From: Streptomyces sp. TSRI0107
GTDB taxonomy: Bacteria; Actinomycetota; Actinomycetes; Streptomycetales; Streptomycetaceae
Length of the DNA stretch: 64,000 nt
Assembly (NCBI RefSeq): GCF_001905845.1
Contig: NZ_LIVZ01000011.1
Coordinates: 186,001 to 250,000 of the forward strand
Direction: 5' to 3'
How positions within the stretch are numbered: the stretch's first letter is position 1; every line of letters starts with the position of its first letter. Below, one piece after another: positions 16,967 to 28,102 of this stretch. The notes under the pieces were generated by a model. The model had not been told where the DNA came from and ran no database searches. It was given only the letters and a program-made list of their open reading frames with translations. The position numbers were made by a program, and so were the translations under genes.

Positions 16967-18193
16967 ATGACCACCACCGCACAGCCTCCCCGCGCCACCG
17001 GGACGAGCCCGCGCATCGGCCTGCTCGGTTCCTACGGCGGCTACAACCTCGGCGACGAGGCCATCCTCACTTGCATGCTGAGCTGTCTGCGCACCCACCG
17101 GCCGCAGGCGCGGCTGATCGCCCTGAGCCGCAACGCGGAGCACACCCGCGCCCACCACCCCACCCTCGACGAGGTGGTCGACTGGGAGGGCGTCCCGCAG
17201 AGGCAGGTGCTCGACGTGCTGTCCCGCCTCGACCTGCTCGTCCTCGGCGGCGGCGGCATCCTCTACGACGGCGAGGCCCGCCGCTACCTGCGGGTGACCG
17301 GTGCCGCCCAGGCCCGGGGCGTCCGCACCTTCGCCTACGCCATCGGCGCGGGCCCGCTGCGCGAGGCGGAGGACCGGGAGGCGGTGCGTTCGGTGCTGAC
17401 GGCCATGGACGAGGTCGTCGTCCGCGACGAGGAGTCGCACCTCGTGCTGGAGGAGGCCGGCGTCGACCGGGACATCACCGTCACCGCCGACCCCGCCCTG
17501 CTGCTGCCGCCGGAGCCGTTCACCGACCAGATGATGCGCCAGGAGGGCATCCCCGCCGACGCCAACCGGCTGGTCGGCATGTCGGTCCGGGAACCCGGGC
17601 GCGCCGCCGAGAAACTCGACGAGGGCGACTACCACGCCCTCCTCGCCGACGTCGCCGACTTCCTCGTACGACGACTCGACGCCCACGTCGTCTTCGTCCC
17701 CATGGAACGCCAGGACGTGCACCACGCCCACGGCGTCCTCTCCCGGATGACCGCGCCCGACCGGGGCCGCATCCTGCACAGCGTCTACAGCCCCGGCCAG
17801 GTCCTCGGCTTCATGAACCACCTCGACCTCGTCGTCGGCATGCGCCTGCACTTCCTGATCTTCGCCGCGCTCTCCGGGCTGCCCGTGCTGCCGCTGCCCT
17901 ACTCCGGCAAGGTCTTCGACTTCGCCCGCCGCCTCGGCGCCCCCGCCCTCGTCGGCGTCGCCCGCGAGCAGGCCGGGCTGCTGCTGGCGGAGGTGGACCG
18001 GCTCTGGGACGAGTTCCCCGACCGGCGCGACGACTTCGAACAGCGCGTACGGCGGCTGCGCGGCCGGGCGCGGGAGACCTGCGCCCGGGTCGGAGCCGTA
18101 CTCGACTCCCTCGACACCGGCATCGCGGGCGTCGCGGACGTCGGCGAGCCGGGCCTGCATCTGCTCAGGCCGGGTACCGGGACCGCGACCTGA
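16967..18193 (+). CDS. Polysaccharide pyruvyl transferase family protein
   Basis: The 408-residue protein has the PS_pyruv_trans signature: IGLLGSYGGYNLGDEAILTCML at the N-terminus, DLLVLGGGGILYDGEARRYL, FAYAIGAGPL, VVVRDEESHLVLEEAGV, and the C-terminal HLDLVVGMRLHFLIFAALSGLPVLPLPYSGKV with the conserved MRLHFLIFA block. These GT-B-like enzymes add a ketal-linked pyruvate from phosphoenolpyruvate to a sugar, giving acidic groups as in CsaB. It is divergent from the glycan operon and 93 bp upstream of an FAD oxidoreductase on the same strand. Confidence 0.9.
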   Translation: MTTTAQPPRATGTSPRIGLLGSYGGYNLGDEAILTCMLSCLRTHRPQARLIALSRNAEHTRAHHPTLDEVVDWEGVPQRQVLDVLSRLDLLVLGGGGILYDGEARRYLRVTGAAQARGVRTFAYAIGAGPLREAEDREAVRSVLTAMDEVVVRDEESHLVLEEAGVDRDITVTADPALLLPPEPFTDQMMRQEGIPADANRLVGMSVREPGRAAEKLDEGDYHALLADVADFLVRRLDAHVVFVPMERQDVHHAHGVLSRMTAPDRGRILHSVYSPGQVLGFMNHLDLVVGMRLHFLIFAALSGLPVLPLPYSGKVFDFARRLGAPALVGVAREQAGLLLAEVDRLWDEFPDRRDDFEQRVRRLRGRARETCARVGAVLDSLDTGIAGVADVGEPGLHLLRPGTGTAT

Positions 18194-18286
18194 CGCCCGG
18201 ACGGCCCGCCGTCGTCCCGGACGCCGCCCCGCCGCGCCGGACGCCGGGCCCTCCGCACCGGATCCACCTGCCGACGGGAAGAAGCG

Positions 18287-19741
18287 ATGCCGATCCTGGA
18301 ACCACCCGCACAGTCCCGGACCGTCACCCTGCCGCCGCGCCCCGCCCGCCACGGCGGCCGGACGGACGTCCTGGTCGTCGGCGGGGGACCGGCCGGCACC
18401 GCCGCGGCCTGCGCGGCGGCCGAGGCCGGCGCCGAGGTGGTCCTCGTCGAGCGCTACGGCTTCCTCGGCGGCAACGCCACCGCGGCCCTCGTCATGCCGC
18501 TGATGTCGTTCCACAACGAGCGAAAACAGGCCGTGTTCACCGAGCCCGGCCAGCAGGGCGACCAGCTCCTGCCCACCGACCACGGCGAGGGCGAGGCGGT
18601 GGTCGCCGGGTTCCTGTGGCAGCTCCTGGACCGGCTCGGCACCCGCGGCGGCTGCGTCCAGCCGTCCCTGAAGACCGGCTACACCGTGCCGTTCGACCCC
18701 GAGATCTACAAACTCGTCCTCCTCGACCTGCTCGACGAGGCCGGCGTGCGCATGCTGTTCCACGCCTTCGCCTCCACCGCGCTGCCCCTCGACGACGGCT
18801 GGCGGGTGGTGTTCGAGAGCAAGTCGGGCCCCGTCGTCATCGACGCGGGCATCGTCGTCGACGGCACCGGCGACGGCGACGTGGCCGTGGCCTGCGGCGC
18901 GCCCTGCGAGATCGGCCGCCCCCAGGACGGGCTGGTGCAGCCGATGACGCTGATGTTCCGGGTCGTGGACTTCCTGCGGCCGCGCTTCTCCGAGTACGTC
19001 CGCGAGCACCCCGACCAGTGGAAGGGCGTGCACGGCCTGTGGGACCTCGTCGAGGAGGCCACCAAGGCGGGCGAACTCGACCTGCCCCGCGAGGACATGC
19101 TGTTCTTCGGCACCCCGCACCCCGGCGAGGTCAGCGTCAACAGCACCCGCGTCACCGGGGCGCTCGGCATCGACGTGTGGGACCTCACCCGCGCCGAGTA
19201 CACCGCCCGCCGGCAGCTGGAGCAGATCGAACGCTTCCTGCGCCGGCGCGTGCCGGGCTTCGAGGAGTCGTACGTCGTGCAGAGCGGCACCCAGATCGGC
19301 GTCCGCGAGACCCGCCGCGTCCTCGGCGACTACCACCTGACCGGCCACGACATCATGGAGGCCCGCTCCTTCCCCGACGTGATCGCGCACGGCGCCTACC
19401 CCGTCGACATCCACAACCCCAAGGGCTCCGGTACCGTCCTCATGCGCGTCCCCCAGGGACGGTTCTACGACATCCCGCTGCGCTGCCTGCTGCCCCGCGA
19501 CACCGAACGCCTCCTCGTCGCCGGCCGCTGCATCTCCGGCTCGCACGTCGCGCACTCCTCGTACCGCGTCATGCCCATCGCCATGGCCACCGGCCAGGCC
19601 GCCGGGGTCTGCGCCGCGCTGGCCACCCGTGACGGCCGCACCCCGCGCGAGGTGCCCGCCGAACTCGTCCAGGAGGAACTGCTCCGCCAGGGCGCGCGGC
19701 TGCGCCTCGGCATGGGCGCGCCCACCCGGCAGCCGGGCTGA
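18287..19741 (+). CDS. FAD-dependent oxidoreductase (FAD_oxidored / PF12831 type)
   Basis: The 484-residue protein has the Rossmann dinucleotide motif DVLVVGGGPAGTAAACAAAEAGAEVVLVERYGFLGG near residue 24. It also has a second FAD contact VVDGTGDGDVAVACGAP and the C-terminal LLVAGRCISGSHVAHSSYRVMPIAMATGQAAG. This family catalyses oxidations of unknown or varied substrates. The ATG lies a few bases after GGGAAGAAGC. It may follow the pyruvyltransferase in one transcript. A role in oxidising a sugar or lipid intermediate of the glycan is only inference from position. Confidence 0.85.
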   Translation: MPILEPPAQSRTVTLPPRPARHGGRTDVLVVGGGPAGTAAACAAAEAGAEVVLVERYGFLGGNATAALVMPLMSFHNERKQAVFTEPGQQGDQLLPTDHGEGEAVVAGFLWQLLDRLGTRGGCVQPSLKTGYTVPFDPEIYKLVLLDLLDEAGVRMLFHAFASTALPLDDGWRVVFESKSGPVVIDAGIVVDGTGDGDVAVACGAPCEIGRPQDGLVQPMTLMFRVVDFLRPRFSEYVREHPDQWKGVHGLWDLVEEATKAGELDLPREDMLFFGTPHPGEVSVNSTRVTGALGIDVWDLTRAEYTARRQLEQIERFLRRRVPGFEESYVVQSGTQIGVRETRRVLGDYHLTGHDIMEARSFPDVIAHGAYPVDIHNPKGSGTVLMRVPQGRFYDIPLRCLLPRDTERLLVAGRCISGSHVAHSSYRVMPIAMATGQAAGVCAALATRDGRTPREVPAELVQEELLRQGARLRLGMGAPTRQPG

Positions 19742-19748
19742 CTCCTGC

Positions 19749-21374
19749 TCACGCGTCGTTGTCCTGCCACCGCCCGCCCACCGGCGCGGTGTCGAACCGC
19801 GTAGCCGCCGAGGCGTTGCCCGAGAAGTCGTTGTCGGTGACCCGCCCGCCCGTCATACGGCCGTCGGCCGTGATCCACAGGCCGTGCGTCTGCGTCTGCG
19901 GCCGCCGGTCGTCCCAGACCCGGTTGCCGGTCAGCTGCGGCCGCGACACCGGCGAGTCCACGGTGATCCCGGCGCGTACGGCGGGACAGCCGGGCAGGCG
20001 ATACCCCGAGCCCGGCGCGGGAGTGCCGTCGGGCCAGGCGGTCGGCGCGCCCGGCCGCCACGGCGCCAGCCCCAGCTCCGTCCCCGTGTTGTACACCACC
20101 CGCGCGCTCTGCTCGCCGACCGTCACCAGCTTGCCGCGATGGCCGTCCGGCGGCCAGGCCGCGCCCTCGTCGACCAGCGTGAACGGGGAACAGCGCACCC
20201 CGTCGCCGCCGCCCGAGGCCGCCGGTGCGGCACGGCGGCCGTTGTCACGGATCCGGTTGCCGAGCAGCGCCGAGTCGCGCAGCCCGGCGTCCACGCGGAC
20301 GCCGTCGAGCGCGTTGCCGCAGATGTCGTTGGACTCCAGCACCACGTCCATCGCCGGCTCCTGGTCCCCGCCCTCCAGGTTGTGATCCCAGTACCCGTAC
20401 CGGCCGTTGTTGCTGATCCGGTTGCCGCGGAAGGCGTACGGGCCGGGGGAGTTGCCGAACCCGACACCGTCGCGGACGTTGCCGTCGATGACGCAGCCGG
20501 TGACGATGCCGCCCCGCCCGCCGACGCTCGTGGTGCCCTGGGACGACACGTCGAAGCCCGCCTCGTGGTTGCCGATCATCGTCGAGGCGGACACCACCAG
20601 TCCGTCGGCCCCCCAGTCGGAGATGCCGAACCGGTTGTCCTCGCAGTGGCAGGCGACGATGCGGATGCCCCGCGGCGGCGTCCAGTGCTCCTGCTGCAAC
20701 TCCAGGAAGATGCCGTTGGTGCCGTTGCCGACCGCGGTGCACGAGGTGATCGTCAGACGCTCGCTCGGCCCCCATCCGCCGACACCGATCCCGATGCCCG
20801 CGCCGCCCATCTTCTCCCCGGGGTCCTGCCGTCCGCACCGCTCGGCCAGCACGCCCTCCACGACCGTGTCCTGAAGGAAGTCGCAGCCGAACCCGGTCGC
20901 CGCCGTGTCGTGGATGTACAGGTCGCTGAAGCGCCCCCGCAGCACGTACTGCAGCCCCAGCCCCTTCGCCAGCACCTCGTACTCCTCCGTCCGCACCCCC
21001 GACCCGTCGATCTCGAAGTGCGCGAAGGTGACGTCGGCGATGTGACGGTCCCGGCCGGCGCCGTGCTGCGCCGTCGTGAACCAGGCCAGCGGCACCGGGG
21101 TGCGCGGCGCGCCGGGATTCTCCAGGACGAAGCAGGTGGCACCCCGCCCCGCCCCGATCAGCGACACCCCGCTGTGCCAGACGGTCGGCCGGTCCCGTAT
21201 CACGTACCGCCCGGCCGGCACCTCGATGGTCCGCGGCCGGCCGTCCGCCGCGCACGCCGCGCCCACCATGTCCACCAGCCGCGCGAACGCCGGCTGGTCG
21301 TCGGTGACCCCGTCCCCGACCAGCCCGTGCTGCCGGGCGTCCAGCGTCAACGGCAGCGACACAGACATGGACAT
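19749..21374 (-). CDS. Right-handed parallel beta-helix protein (pectate-lyase superfamily fold)
   Basis: The 541-residue product begins DARQHGLVGDGVTDDQPAFARLV and IEVPAGRYVI, the N-terminal cap typical of Pectate_lyase_3/tailspike-like proteins. Repeating beta-helix rungs follow with N/D ladders (GNRISNNGRYGYWDHN, ESNDICGNALDGVRV, LGNRIRDNGRR). No signal peptide is obvious, so it may act inside or be exported unusually. I chose the ATG six codons inside the longest frame because GGAGTGCGT precedes it. Members bind, cleave or epimerise polysaccharides. Convergent with the FAD gene, 7 bp apart. Confidence 0.85.
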   Translation of the reverse strand: MSMSVSLPLTLDARQHGLVGDGVTDDQPAFARLVDMVGAACAADGRPRTIEVPAGRYVIRDRPTVWHSGVSLIGAGRGATCFVLENPGAPRTPVPLAWFTTAQHGAGRDRHIADVTFAHFEIDGSGVRTEEYEVLAKGLGLQYVLRGRFSDLYIHDTAATGFGCDFLQDTVVEGVLAERCGRQDPGEKMGGAGIGIGVGGWGPSERLTITSCTAVGNGTNGIFLELQQEHWTPPRGIRIVACHCEDNRFGISDWGADGLVVSASTMIGNHEAGFDVSSQGTTSVGGRGGIVTGCVIDGNVRDGVGFGNSPGPYAFRGNRISNNGRYGYWDHNLEGGDQEPAMDVVLESNDICGNALDGVRVDAGLRDSALLGNRIRDNGRRAAPAASGGGDGVRCSPFTLVDEGAAWPPDGHRGKLVTVGEQSARVVYNTGTELGLAPWRPGAPTAWPDGTPAPGSGYRLPGCPAVRAGITVDSPVSRPQLTGNRVWDDRRPQTQTHGLWITADGRMTGGRVTDNDFSGNASAATRFDTAPVGGRWQDNDA

Positions 21375-21399
21375 ACGCACTCCTGTCCTCACTCGCCCG

Positions 21400-21981
21400 T
21401 CAGCCCTCGACGGCCTGCTGCGTCCCGGTCCAGGCGTACTCCAGCCAGTCCGCCAGCGTGATCGCGCTCAGTCCCGCGCACACCAGGCGGGCGGCCCGCG
21501 GCGCCCACGCGTAGTAGCCGGTCAGTCCGGCGCCCACCCAGGCGGCCATGCAGAACGGGCACGACACGAGTTCACCGATCGCCCGCCGGGCCGTACCGCC
21601 CTCCCGGGGCACGTCCATGACCTCGGCGGCCTCACCCTCCCCCTCGCGGCGGGTGAACGGCGCCCGCACGACGCCCGTCACCTTGTCCCTGGACAGCAGC
21701 CGCGCCACCTTGAACGTCGCCGTACCCAGCAACGCCACGTCCCACGGCGGCACCTGCTCCGGCGGCCGCCGGCCGAGCAGCCGGAACACCACCGTGTACG
21801 CCGCCGCACCCGCCGCGAAGCCGCCCATCAGCCCCGCGTAGCCCGCGAGGGGCACACCACCCTCGTCGTCGTACCGCTCGTCCTCCACCGTGACCGCCCT
21901 CCCGTCCTCCGGGTTCCCGCGAACCAGCCCCGAGTGCCCGGCCGCGGCCAGGGCCACACGCCCGACGGCGTCGGCCTCCAT
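21400..21981 (-). CDS. DUF1360 membrane protein
   Basis: The 193-residue protein contains the DUF1360 features: ATFKVARLLSRDKVTGVVRAPFTR, then GELVSCPFCMAAWVGAGLTGYY (CPxC-type cysteines) and a C-terminal hydrophobic helix ITLADWLEYAW. It likely has two to three membrane segments (GGFAAGAAAYTVVFRLL, AAWVGAGLTGYYAWAP). Related proteins occur in sporulating bacteria but have no proven function. The gene follows the RidA divergent promoter region (72 bp) and has no clear Shine-Dalgarno sequence. Confidence 0.8.
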   Translation of the reverse strand: MEADAVGRVALAAAGHSGLVRGNPEDGRAVTVEDERYDDEGGVPLAGYAGLMGGFAAGAAAYTVVFRLLGRRPPEQVPPWDVALLGTATFKVARLLSRDKVTGVVRAPFTRREGEGEAAEVMDVPREGGTARRAIGELVSCPFCMAAWVGAGLTGYYAWAPRAARLVCAGLSAITLADWLEYAWTGTQQAVEG

Positions 21982-22053
21982 ACGCTCGGAGGTATCGACT
22001 CATGCCTGGGCGTGTATTAGACGTATGCCCGCTGGTCACCTAGCGTGCGGCGC

Positions 22054-22443
22054 ATGACAGAGCGACGCGCGATCCTCAGTGGCTCGGCCTTCGAGGAGCA
22101 GATCGGCTACGCCCGTGCCGTGGTGGACGGCGACTGGGTGCACGTGTCCGGGACGACCGGGTTCGACTACACCACCATGACCATCTCCGACGACGTGGTG
22201 GAGCAGGCCGAACAGTGCCTGCGCAACATCGGGGCCGCGCTGGCCGAGGCGAAGTGCACCTTCGCCGACGTGGTGCGGGTGCGCTACCTGCTGCCCGACC
22301 GCGAGGACTTCGAGCCCTGCTGGCCCGTCCTGCGCCGCTGCTTCGGCGACGTGCGGCCGGCCGCCACGATGCTCGTGTGCGGTCTCGCCGATCCCCGGAT
22401 GAGGATCGAGATAGAGGTGTACGCACGGCGGCCGACCGCGTGA
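22054..22443 (+). CDS. RidA family protein (YjgF/YER057c/UK114)
   Basis: The 129-residue protein matches RidA length and blocks: ARAVVDGDWVHVSGTTGFDYTT, VEQAEQCLRNIGAALAEAKCTFADVVRVRYLL, then RPAATMLVCGLADPRMRIEIEVYA. RidA proteins deaminate reactive enamine/imine intermediates in the cytoplasm. The start MTERRAIL is favoured because TAGCGT lies exactly 7 bases upstream of the ATG, with TTAGAC about 18 bp further up, as in leaderless Streptomyces mRNAs. A start three codons upstream would begin inside that promoter. Confidence 0.88.
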   Translation: MTERRAILSGSAFEEQIGYARAVVDGDWVHVSGTTGFDYTTMTISDDVVEQAEQCLRNIGAALAEAKCTFADVVRVRYLLPDREDFEPCWPVLRRCFGDVRPAATMLVCGLADPRMRIEIEVYARRPTA

Positions 22444-22448
22444 CATGC

Positions 22449-24113
<1,665 letters not shown>

Positions 24114-24210
24114 GCGCAGAGTCTAAGGGCGAGTCAGTTGCCTTCTGTGTCAAGCGAGTTGGGCCTATAAACATAGGAAACTCCGTATGGGCGGGCTTAT
24201 CGTGGCGGCC

Positions 24211-24720
24211 ATGACTTCCCATCCGTCACTAGAGCCCGACGTCTTCCACGGGACGCTGCGTGAGCAGTTCGAGGCGTTCCTCGAAGAGCACCGGTCCGCG
24301 CTGCACGACAGTCTCGACGGGCTGACCGAGGAACAGGCGCGCCGGTCGCTGGTCGCCTCCAAGACCACACTGCTGGGCCTGGTCAAGCACGCCACGTTCG
24401 TCGAGAAGGTCTGGTTCGACGAGGCGATCACCTGCCGGTCCCGTGCCGAGATCGGCATTCCCGAGACACCGGACGAGTCGTTCGACCTCGACGACGCCGA
24501 CACGATCGCCTCCGTCCAGAAGTCCTATCGGCAGGCCTGCGAGGCGTCCCGGCGGGCCACGGCGGAGCTCACGCTGGACGATCTGCTGCGGGGCAACCGC
24601 CGGGGCCCGCTGCCGCTGCGCTGGGTCTACCTCCACGCCCTGCGTGAACTGGCCCAGCACTGCGGCCACGCGGACATCCTTCGCGAGCAGATCCTCAGCG
24701 GCTCGGCCGACCAGGGCTGA
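24211..24720 (+). CDS. DinB/DUF664 family protein
   Basis: The 169-residue four-helix protein has FHGTLREQFEAFLEEHRSALHDSLDGLTEEQARRSLVASKTTLLGLVKHATFVEKVWFDEAI and LRWVYLHALRELAQHCGHADILREQI. The metal-binding histidine spacing (H in LVKHATF, H in QHCGHADI) is that of DinB_2/DUF664 proteins, often thiol- or stress-linked, with no assigned reaction here. I chose the ATG at 24,211 because TATCGT sits exactly 7 bp upstream (leaderless promoter form). An in-frame ATG at 24,187 is the alternative. Confidence 0.8.
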   Translation: MTSHPSLEPDVFHGTLREQFEAFLEEHRSALHDSLDGLTEEQARRSLVASKTTLLGLVKHATFVEKVWFDEAITCRSRAEIGIPETPDESFDLDDADTIASVQKSYRQACEASRRATAELTLDDLLRGNRRGPLPLRWVYLHALRELAQHCGHADILREQILSGSADQG

Positions 24721-24910
24721 GCGCCGCCGGTTTCTCAGCCGGGGCGGTCGCTCCGATCGGTGGGGCGTGGCGCAGCAGTGCCGCCACCAGGGCCGCCGTC
24801 GCGAGGGCGAAGGCCGCGCTCGCGGTGGCGGCCGTCTGGAGCCCGGCGGTGAAGGCGTCCTTCGCGGTGGTCAGCAGCGCGGCACCGTCCGGCAGGCGCT
24901 CCGCGGTGGC
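24695..24910 (-). pseudogene. Relic of an MFS drug-transporter C-terminus
   Basis: On the minus strand, roughly 24,761-24,895 reads LPDGAALLTTAKDAFTAGLQTAATASAAFALATAALVAALLRHAP. This looks like the last periplasmic loop and final transmembrane helix of a DHA2-type MFS exporter. Nothing upstream continues the transporter, so only the tail remains. It converges on and slightly overlaps the DinB gene end. Identity rests on pattern recognition of a short piece. Confidence 0.4.
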
Positions 24911-24968
24911 GTTCGGCGAGGCGCGGCGCTCGGTGACGGCGGTGCTCGCGCTGGGCGACGGGGACGCG

Positions 24969-25124
24969 GCTGATGGGGCGACGGTCGGCGGGCACCCGTT
25001 TGACGGGCACCGGTCTGACGAGTACGCGGAGCTGCGGGCGAAGGCCGGTGTGTGGCGGACCGGCCTCGCCGTCCTGACCGGCGACGGCACCGACCGGGTG
25101 GCCCGGATCGAGAAGGCGCTCTAG
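24969..25124 (+). pseudogene. Short C-terminal gene relic of unknown family
   Basis: The plus strand reads GGHPFDGHRSDEYAELRAKAGVWRTGLAVLTGDGTDRVARIEKAL and stops. It has normal coding bias but no plausible start nearby and looks like the C-terminus of a helical protein. It abuts the MFS tail relic head to head, as if a divergent pair had collapsed by deletion. The rest of the 24,721-25,181 gap holds nothing I can support. Confidence 0.3.
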
Positions 25125-25181
25125 GCATGCGAACAGCTCGGTGATCCGGCCCCGGAGCGGCCCGGCCCCGGAGCGGACGGG

Positions 25182-28058
25182 TCAGCCGGGGTCGTCGAAC
25201 ATGGCCAGCAGCGCCTCCTCGTCCGTCTCCGACGCGGGCTGCTCCGGCTGCGGAAGCTGCTCGGCCCACACCGTCTTGCCCTGCGGCATGAAGCGGGCGC
25301 CCCAGCTCTTGGTGAACTGCGCCACCAGGAACAGGCCGCGCCCGCCCTCCTCGGTCGTGGCCGCCCGGCGGATGCGCGGGGAGGTGTTGCTGCGGTCGGA
25401 GACCTCGCAGATCAGTGAGTCGTCGCGCAGCAACCGCAGGCCCACCGGCCCGGAGCCGCCGTACCGCACGGCGTTGGTGACCAGCTCGCTGACCACCAGC
25501 CCGGTGTTGAAGTCCAACTCCGACATGTCCCAGGCGGCGAGCTGGGCGCGGGTCAGCTCCCTGGCCCGCGCCACGACCGAGGAGTCGGACGGGAACTCCC
25601 AGGACGCCACCCGGTCCTCGGGCAGCGCGTGCACCCGGGCCAGCAGCAGGGCCACGTCGTCCTGCGGGCCGCCGGGCGGGAGGGTGTCCGCGACCCGGTC
25701 GCAGATGTCCTCCAGCTCCGGACCGGCGAGGTCCAGCGAGGCCAGCAGCTGCCCGGTGCGCGCGTCGGTGTCCCCGTAGCCGCGGCTCTCCTTGAGCAGG
25801 CCGTCGGTGTACATCGTCAGCAGGCTGTCCGCCGGCAGGTCGAAGGTGGCGGACTCGTACGGCTGGATGCCGCCGAGCCCCAGCGGCGGACCGGCCGGGA
25901 GGTCGATCAGCCGCGCCTCCCCGTCCGGCGTGAGCAGCGCGGGCGGCGGATGACCGGCCCGGGCGGCCGTACAGCGGCACGACACCGGGTCGTAGATCGC
26001 GTACAGGCAGGTCGTCCCCGTCGCGGGGTCCTCTTCGTCGGCCGATTCGTCGGGGGTGCGGCTGACCAGGTCGTCCAGATGGGCCAGCACCTCCTCGGGC
26101 AGCAGGTCCAGCCCGGCCAGCGTCCGCACCGCAGTACGCAGCCGGCCCATGGTCGCCGCCGCCTGCAGACCGGTGCCGGGCACGTCCCCGACGACCAGCG
26201 CCACGCGCATCCCGGACAGCGGGATCGCGTCGAACCAGTCCCCGCCCACACCCGCCCTGGCGTCCGCGGGCAGATAGCGGGAGGCGAGATCGACGGTGCT
26301 CAGCTGGGGCAGGACATGCGGCAGCAGGCTGCGCTGCAGGGTGAGGGAGGCGTGATGCTCACGGTAGTAGCGGCGGGTGTTGTCCACGCTGATCGCGGCC
26401 CGGGCCGCCAGCTCACCCGCCAGCGTCAGGTCGTCCTCCTCGTACGGCCGCGTCCTGCCACGGCGGTAGAACCCCGCCATGCCGAGCACGGAGCCCCGCG
26501 CGGACAGCGGAGCGCCCAGGTAGGAGTGCACGCCCTCGCCGAGCAGGTCGACGGGGTGCACCTTGTCGGCGGGGTGTCCGGCCAGGGCGGTGGTCAGCAC
26601 CGAGTCCATGACCGGCTGCCCGGAATCCAGACAGCGGGCCTGGGGCGTACCGGCGGGATAGCCGACCGGCTCGTTCACGCCGCCGAAGTCGGCGCCACGG
26701 GAGTCCTCGTCCGTCCGGGCCTCGTCCGTCCGGGCCAGGCTCGTCCGGGCGGCCACCCGGCGCAGTGCCACGTCGGGGCGCACCCGTCCCGGCGGTGGCT
26801 CCTCGCCCGCCAGGACGCTCTCCACCAGGTCGACGACGACCAGGTCGGCGAAGCGCGGCACGGCGATCTCCGCCAGTTCCTCGGCGGTGCGCCACATGTC
26901 CAGGGTGGTGCCGAGCCGGCCGCCCGCCTCGTTCAGCAGGGACAGCCGCCCGCGCGCCTCCGCGGCGAGCCGGCCGACGCCGGGCTCGCCCACCAGCAGC
27001 AGCCACGCGTCGGTCGGTGCGGTGGGGTCCGGTTCCGCCGTCGCGTCGGGCGTACTCGCCTCCGCCGCCGCGGCGGGATAGTTCAGGAGCGGCACATGCC
27101 GGCCGTCGGGGGCGGAGACGGTGGCGGGGCCCGGTGTCCGCGTGCCACCGGCCTCCTCGAAGCTGACCTCGACCGCCGCGCCCTCCGCGTCGCCGTGGTG
27201 CAGCTCTCGGCGGCGCAGCAGGGCCACGCGACTGCCCGCGAGCGGCACCTCGGCGAACGTCTCACCGGTCGAGGAGATCAACTCGACGGCACGCTCCAGC
27301 AGTGTCAGCCGCTCCTGCGAGGCCAGCGGGGGCGCTGGTCCGCCGAGCCGGGACAGCTCTCCCGAGCCGAGGTTCAGCTCGGCATGCCCGCCGCGCTCCC
27401 TGGCCTGGCGGAAGGAGCGCATCAGCTCACGTTCGCGGGCCGTGCTCAGCTCCAGCAGGCGTTCCCCGATGCGTTCGGTGGCGTCCTGGAGGACCAGCGC
27501 CATGCCGGGGTCGGCCAGCGCCCGGGGCACGGCGAGGTTGACCGCGCCCCGCACCGTGCCGCCCACCGGGTCGCGTACCGGCGCGGCCATGCAGGTCAGC
27601 TCCTTGAGGCCGTGCAGGAAGTGTTCGTGGCCGACGACCACGAACGGCGCCCTGGTGCTCAGCACCATGCTGACGCTGCTGGTCCCCATGAACCGCTCGT
27701 CGACATTGGCGCCCGGCACCAGGGAGGCGGCGTCCATCAGACTCAGCCCCGCCGGATCGCCCCACCGGCCCACGAGATTCGCCCGTGAGTCGGCCAGAGC
27801 CACGGTCACCGATAGGCCCGCGAACCGTTCACACAGGCGGTCGAGCACCGGCGTGGCAGCCCTGATCAGCCGGGAGTCGGGATCCAGGTCGCTCTCGATC
27901 GGCAGGGCCGCCCCCTCGCGGTCGATGCCGAGAGAGAGTGAGCGCTCCCAGGAAGCGAGAATCTCCGGACGCAGTCCGGCGATCGGCAGCGACCGGTCGC
28001 CGTCATCGCTGCCCGGAGGCGTCGGATACGGCTCCACAAAGCCAGAGTACTCAGGCAT
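25182..28058 (-). CDS. SpoIIE-type PP2C phosphatase with AcoR-like N-terminus, GAF and HATPase domains
   Basis: The product has about 958 residues. Residues ~25-215 resemble the GAF sensor part of AcoR/DhaR activators (RPEILASWERSLSLGI, GTSSVSMVLSTRAPFVVVGHEHF). A second GAF-like region follows (~380-570), then a SpoIIE/RsbU PP2C domain (~580-800: LQRSLLPH, GGDWFDAIPL, GDVPGTGLQAA, MYTDGLLKES, QDDVALLLARV). It ends with a HATPase_c anti-sigma kinase domain (~820-940: ELVTNAVRYGG, GGRGLFLVAQF). It likely dephosphorylates anti-anti-sigma factors and may phosphorylate them too. The ATG is preceded by GGGAGG with an 11-base gap. The start is 44 bp after the upstream phosphatase gene. Confidence 0.9.
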   Translation of the reverse strand: MPEYSGFVEPYPTPPGSDDGDRSLPIAGLRPEILASWERSLSLGIDREGAALPIESDLDPDSRLIRAATPVLDRLCERFAGLSVTVALADSRANLVGRWGDPAGLSLMDAASLVPGANVDERFMGTSSVSMVLSTRAPFVVVGHEHFLHGLKELTCMAAPVRDPVGGTVRGAVNLAVPRALADPGMALVLQDATERIGERLLELSTARERELMRSFRQARERGGHAELNLGSGELSRLGGPAPPLASQERLTLLERAVELISSTGETFAEVPLAGSRVALLRRRELHHGDAEGAAVEVSFEEAGGTRTPGPATVSAPDGRHVPLLNYPAAAAEASTPDATAEPDPTAPTDAWLLLVGEPGVGRLAAEARGRLSLLNEAGGRLGTTLDMWRTAEELAEIAVPRFADLVVVDLVESVLAGEEPPPGRVRPDVALRRVAARTSLARTDEARTDEDSRGADFGGVNEPVGYPAGTPQARCLDSGQPVMDSVLTTALAGHPADKVHPVDLLGEGVHSYLGAPLSARGSVLGMAGFYRRGRTRPYEEDDLTLAGELAARAAISVDNTRRYYREHHASLTLQRSLLPHVLPQLSTVDLASRYLPADARAGVGGDWFDAIPLSGMRVALVVGDVPGTGLQAAATMGRLRTAVRTLAGLDLLPEEVLAHLDDLVSRTPDESADEEDPATGTTCLYAIYDPVSCRCTAARAGHPPPALLTPDGEARLIDLPAGPPLGLGGIQPYESATFDLPADSLLTMYTDGLLKESRGYGDTDARTGQLLASLDLAGPELEDICDRVADTLPPGGPQDDVALLLARVHALPEDRVASWEFPSDSSVVARARELTRAQLAAWDMSELDFNTGLVVSELVTNAVRYGGSGPVGLRLLRDDSLICEVSDRSNTSPRIRRAATTEEGGRGLFLVAQFTKSWGARFMPQGKTVWAEQLPQPEQPASETDEEALLAMFDDPG

Positions 28059-28102
28059 ATGGTGAGCAACCTCCCGTCTGTGGACCGGTTCCGGGGCTGC
28101 CG

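Noticed and set aside
16624..19632. A 1,002-codon plus-strand frame over the pyruvyltransferase and FAD genes
   Set aside because: Almost pure Arg/Pro/Ala composition; the real genes in the adjacent frames have clear domains.
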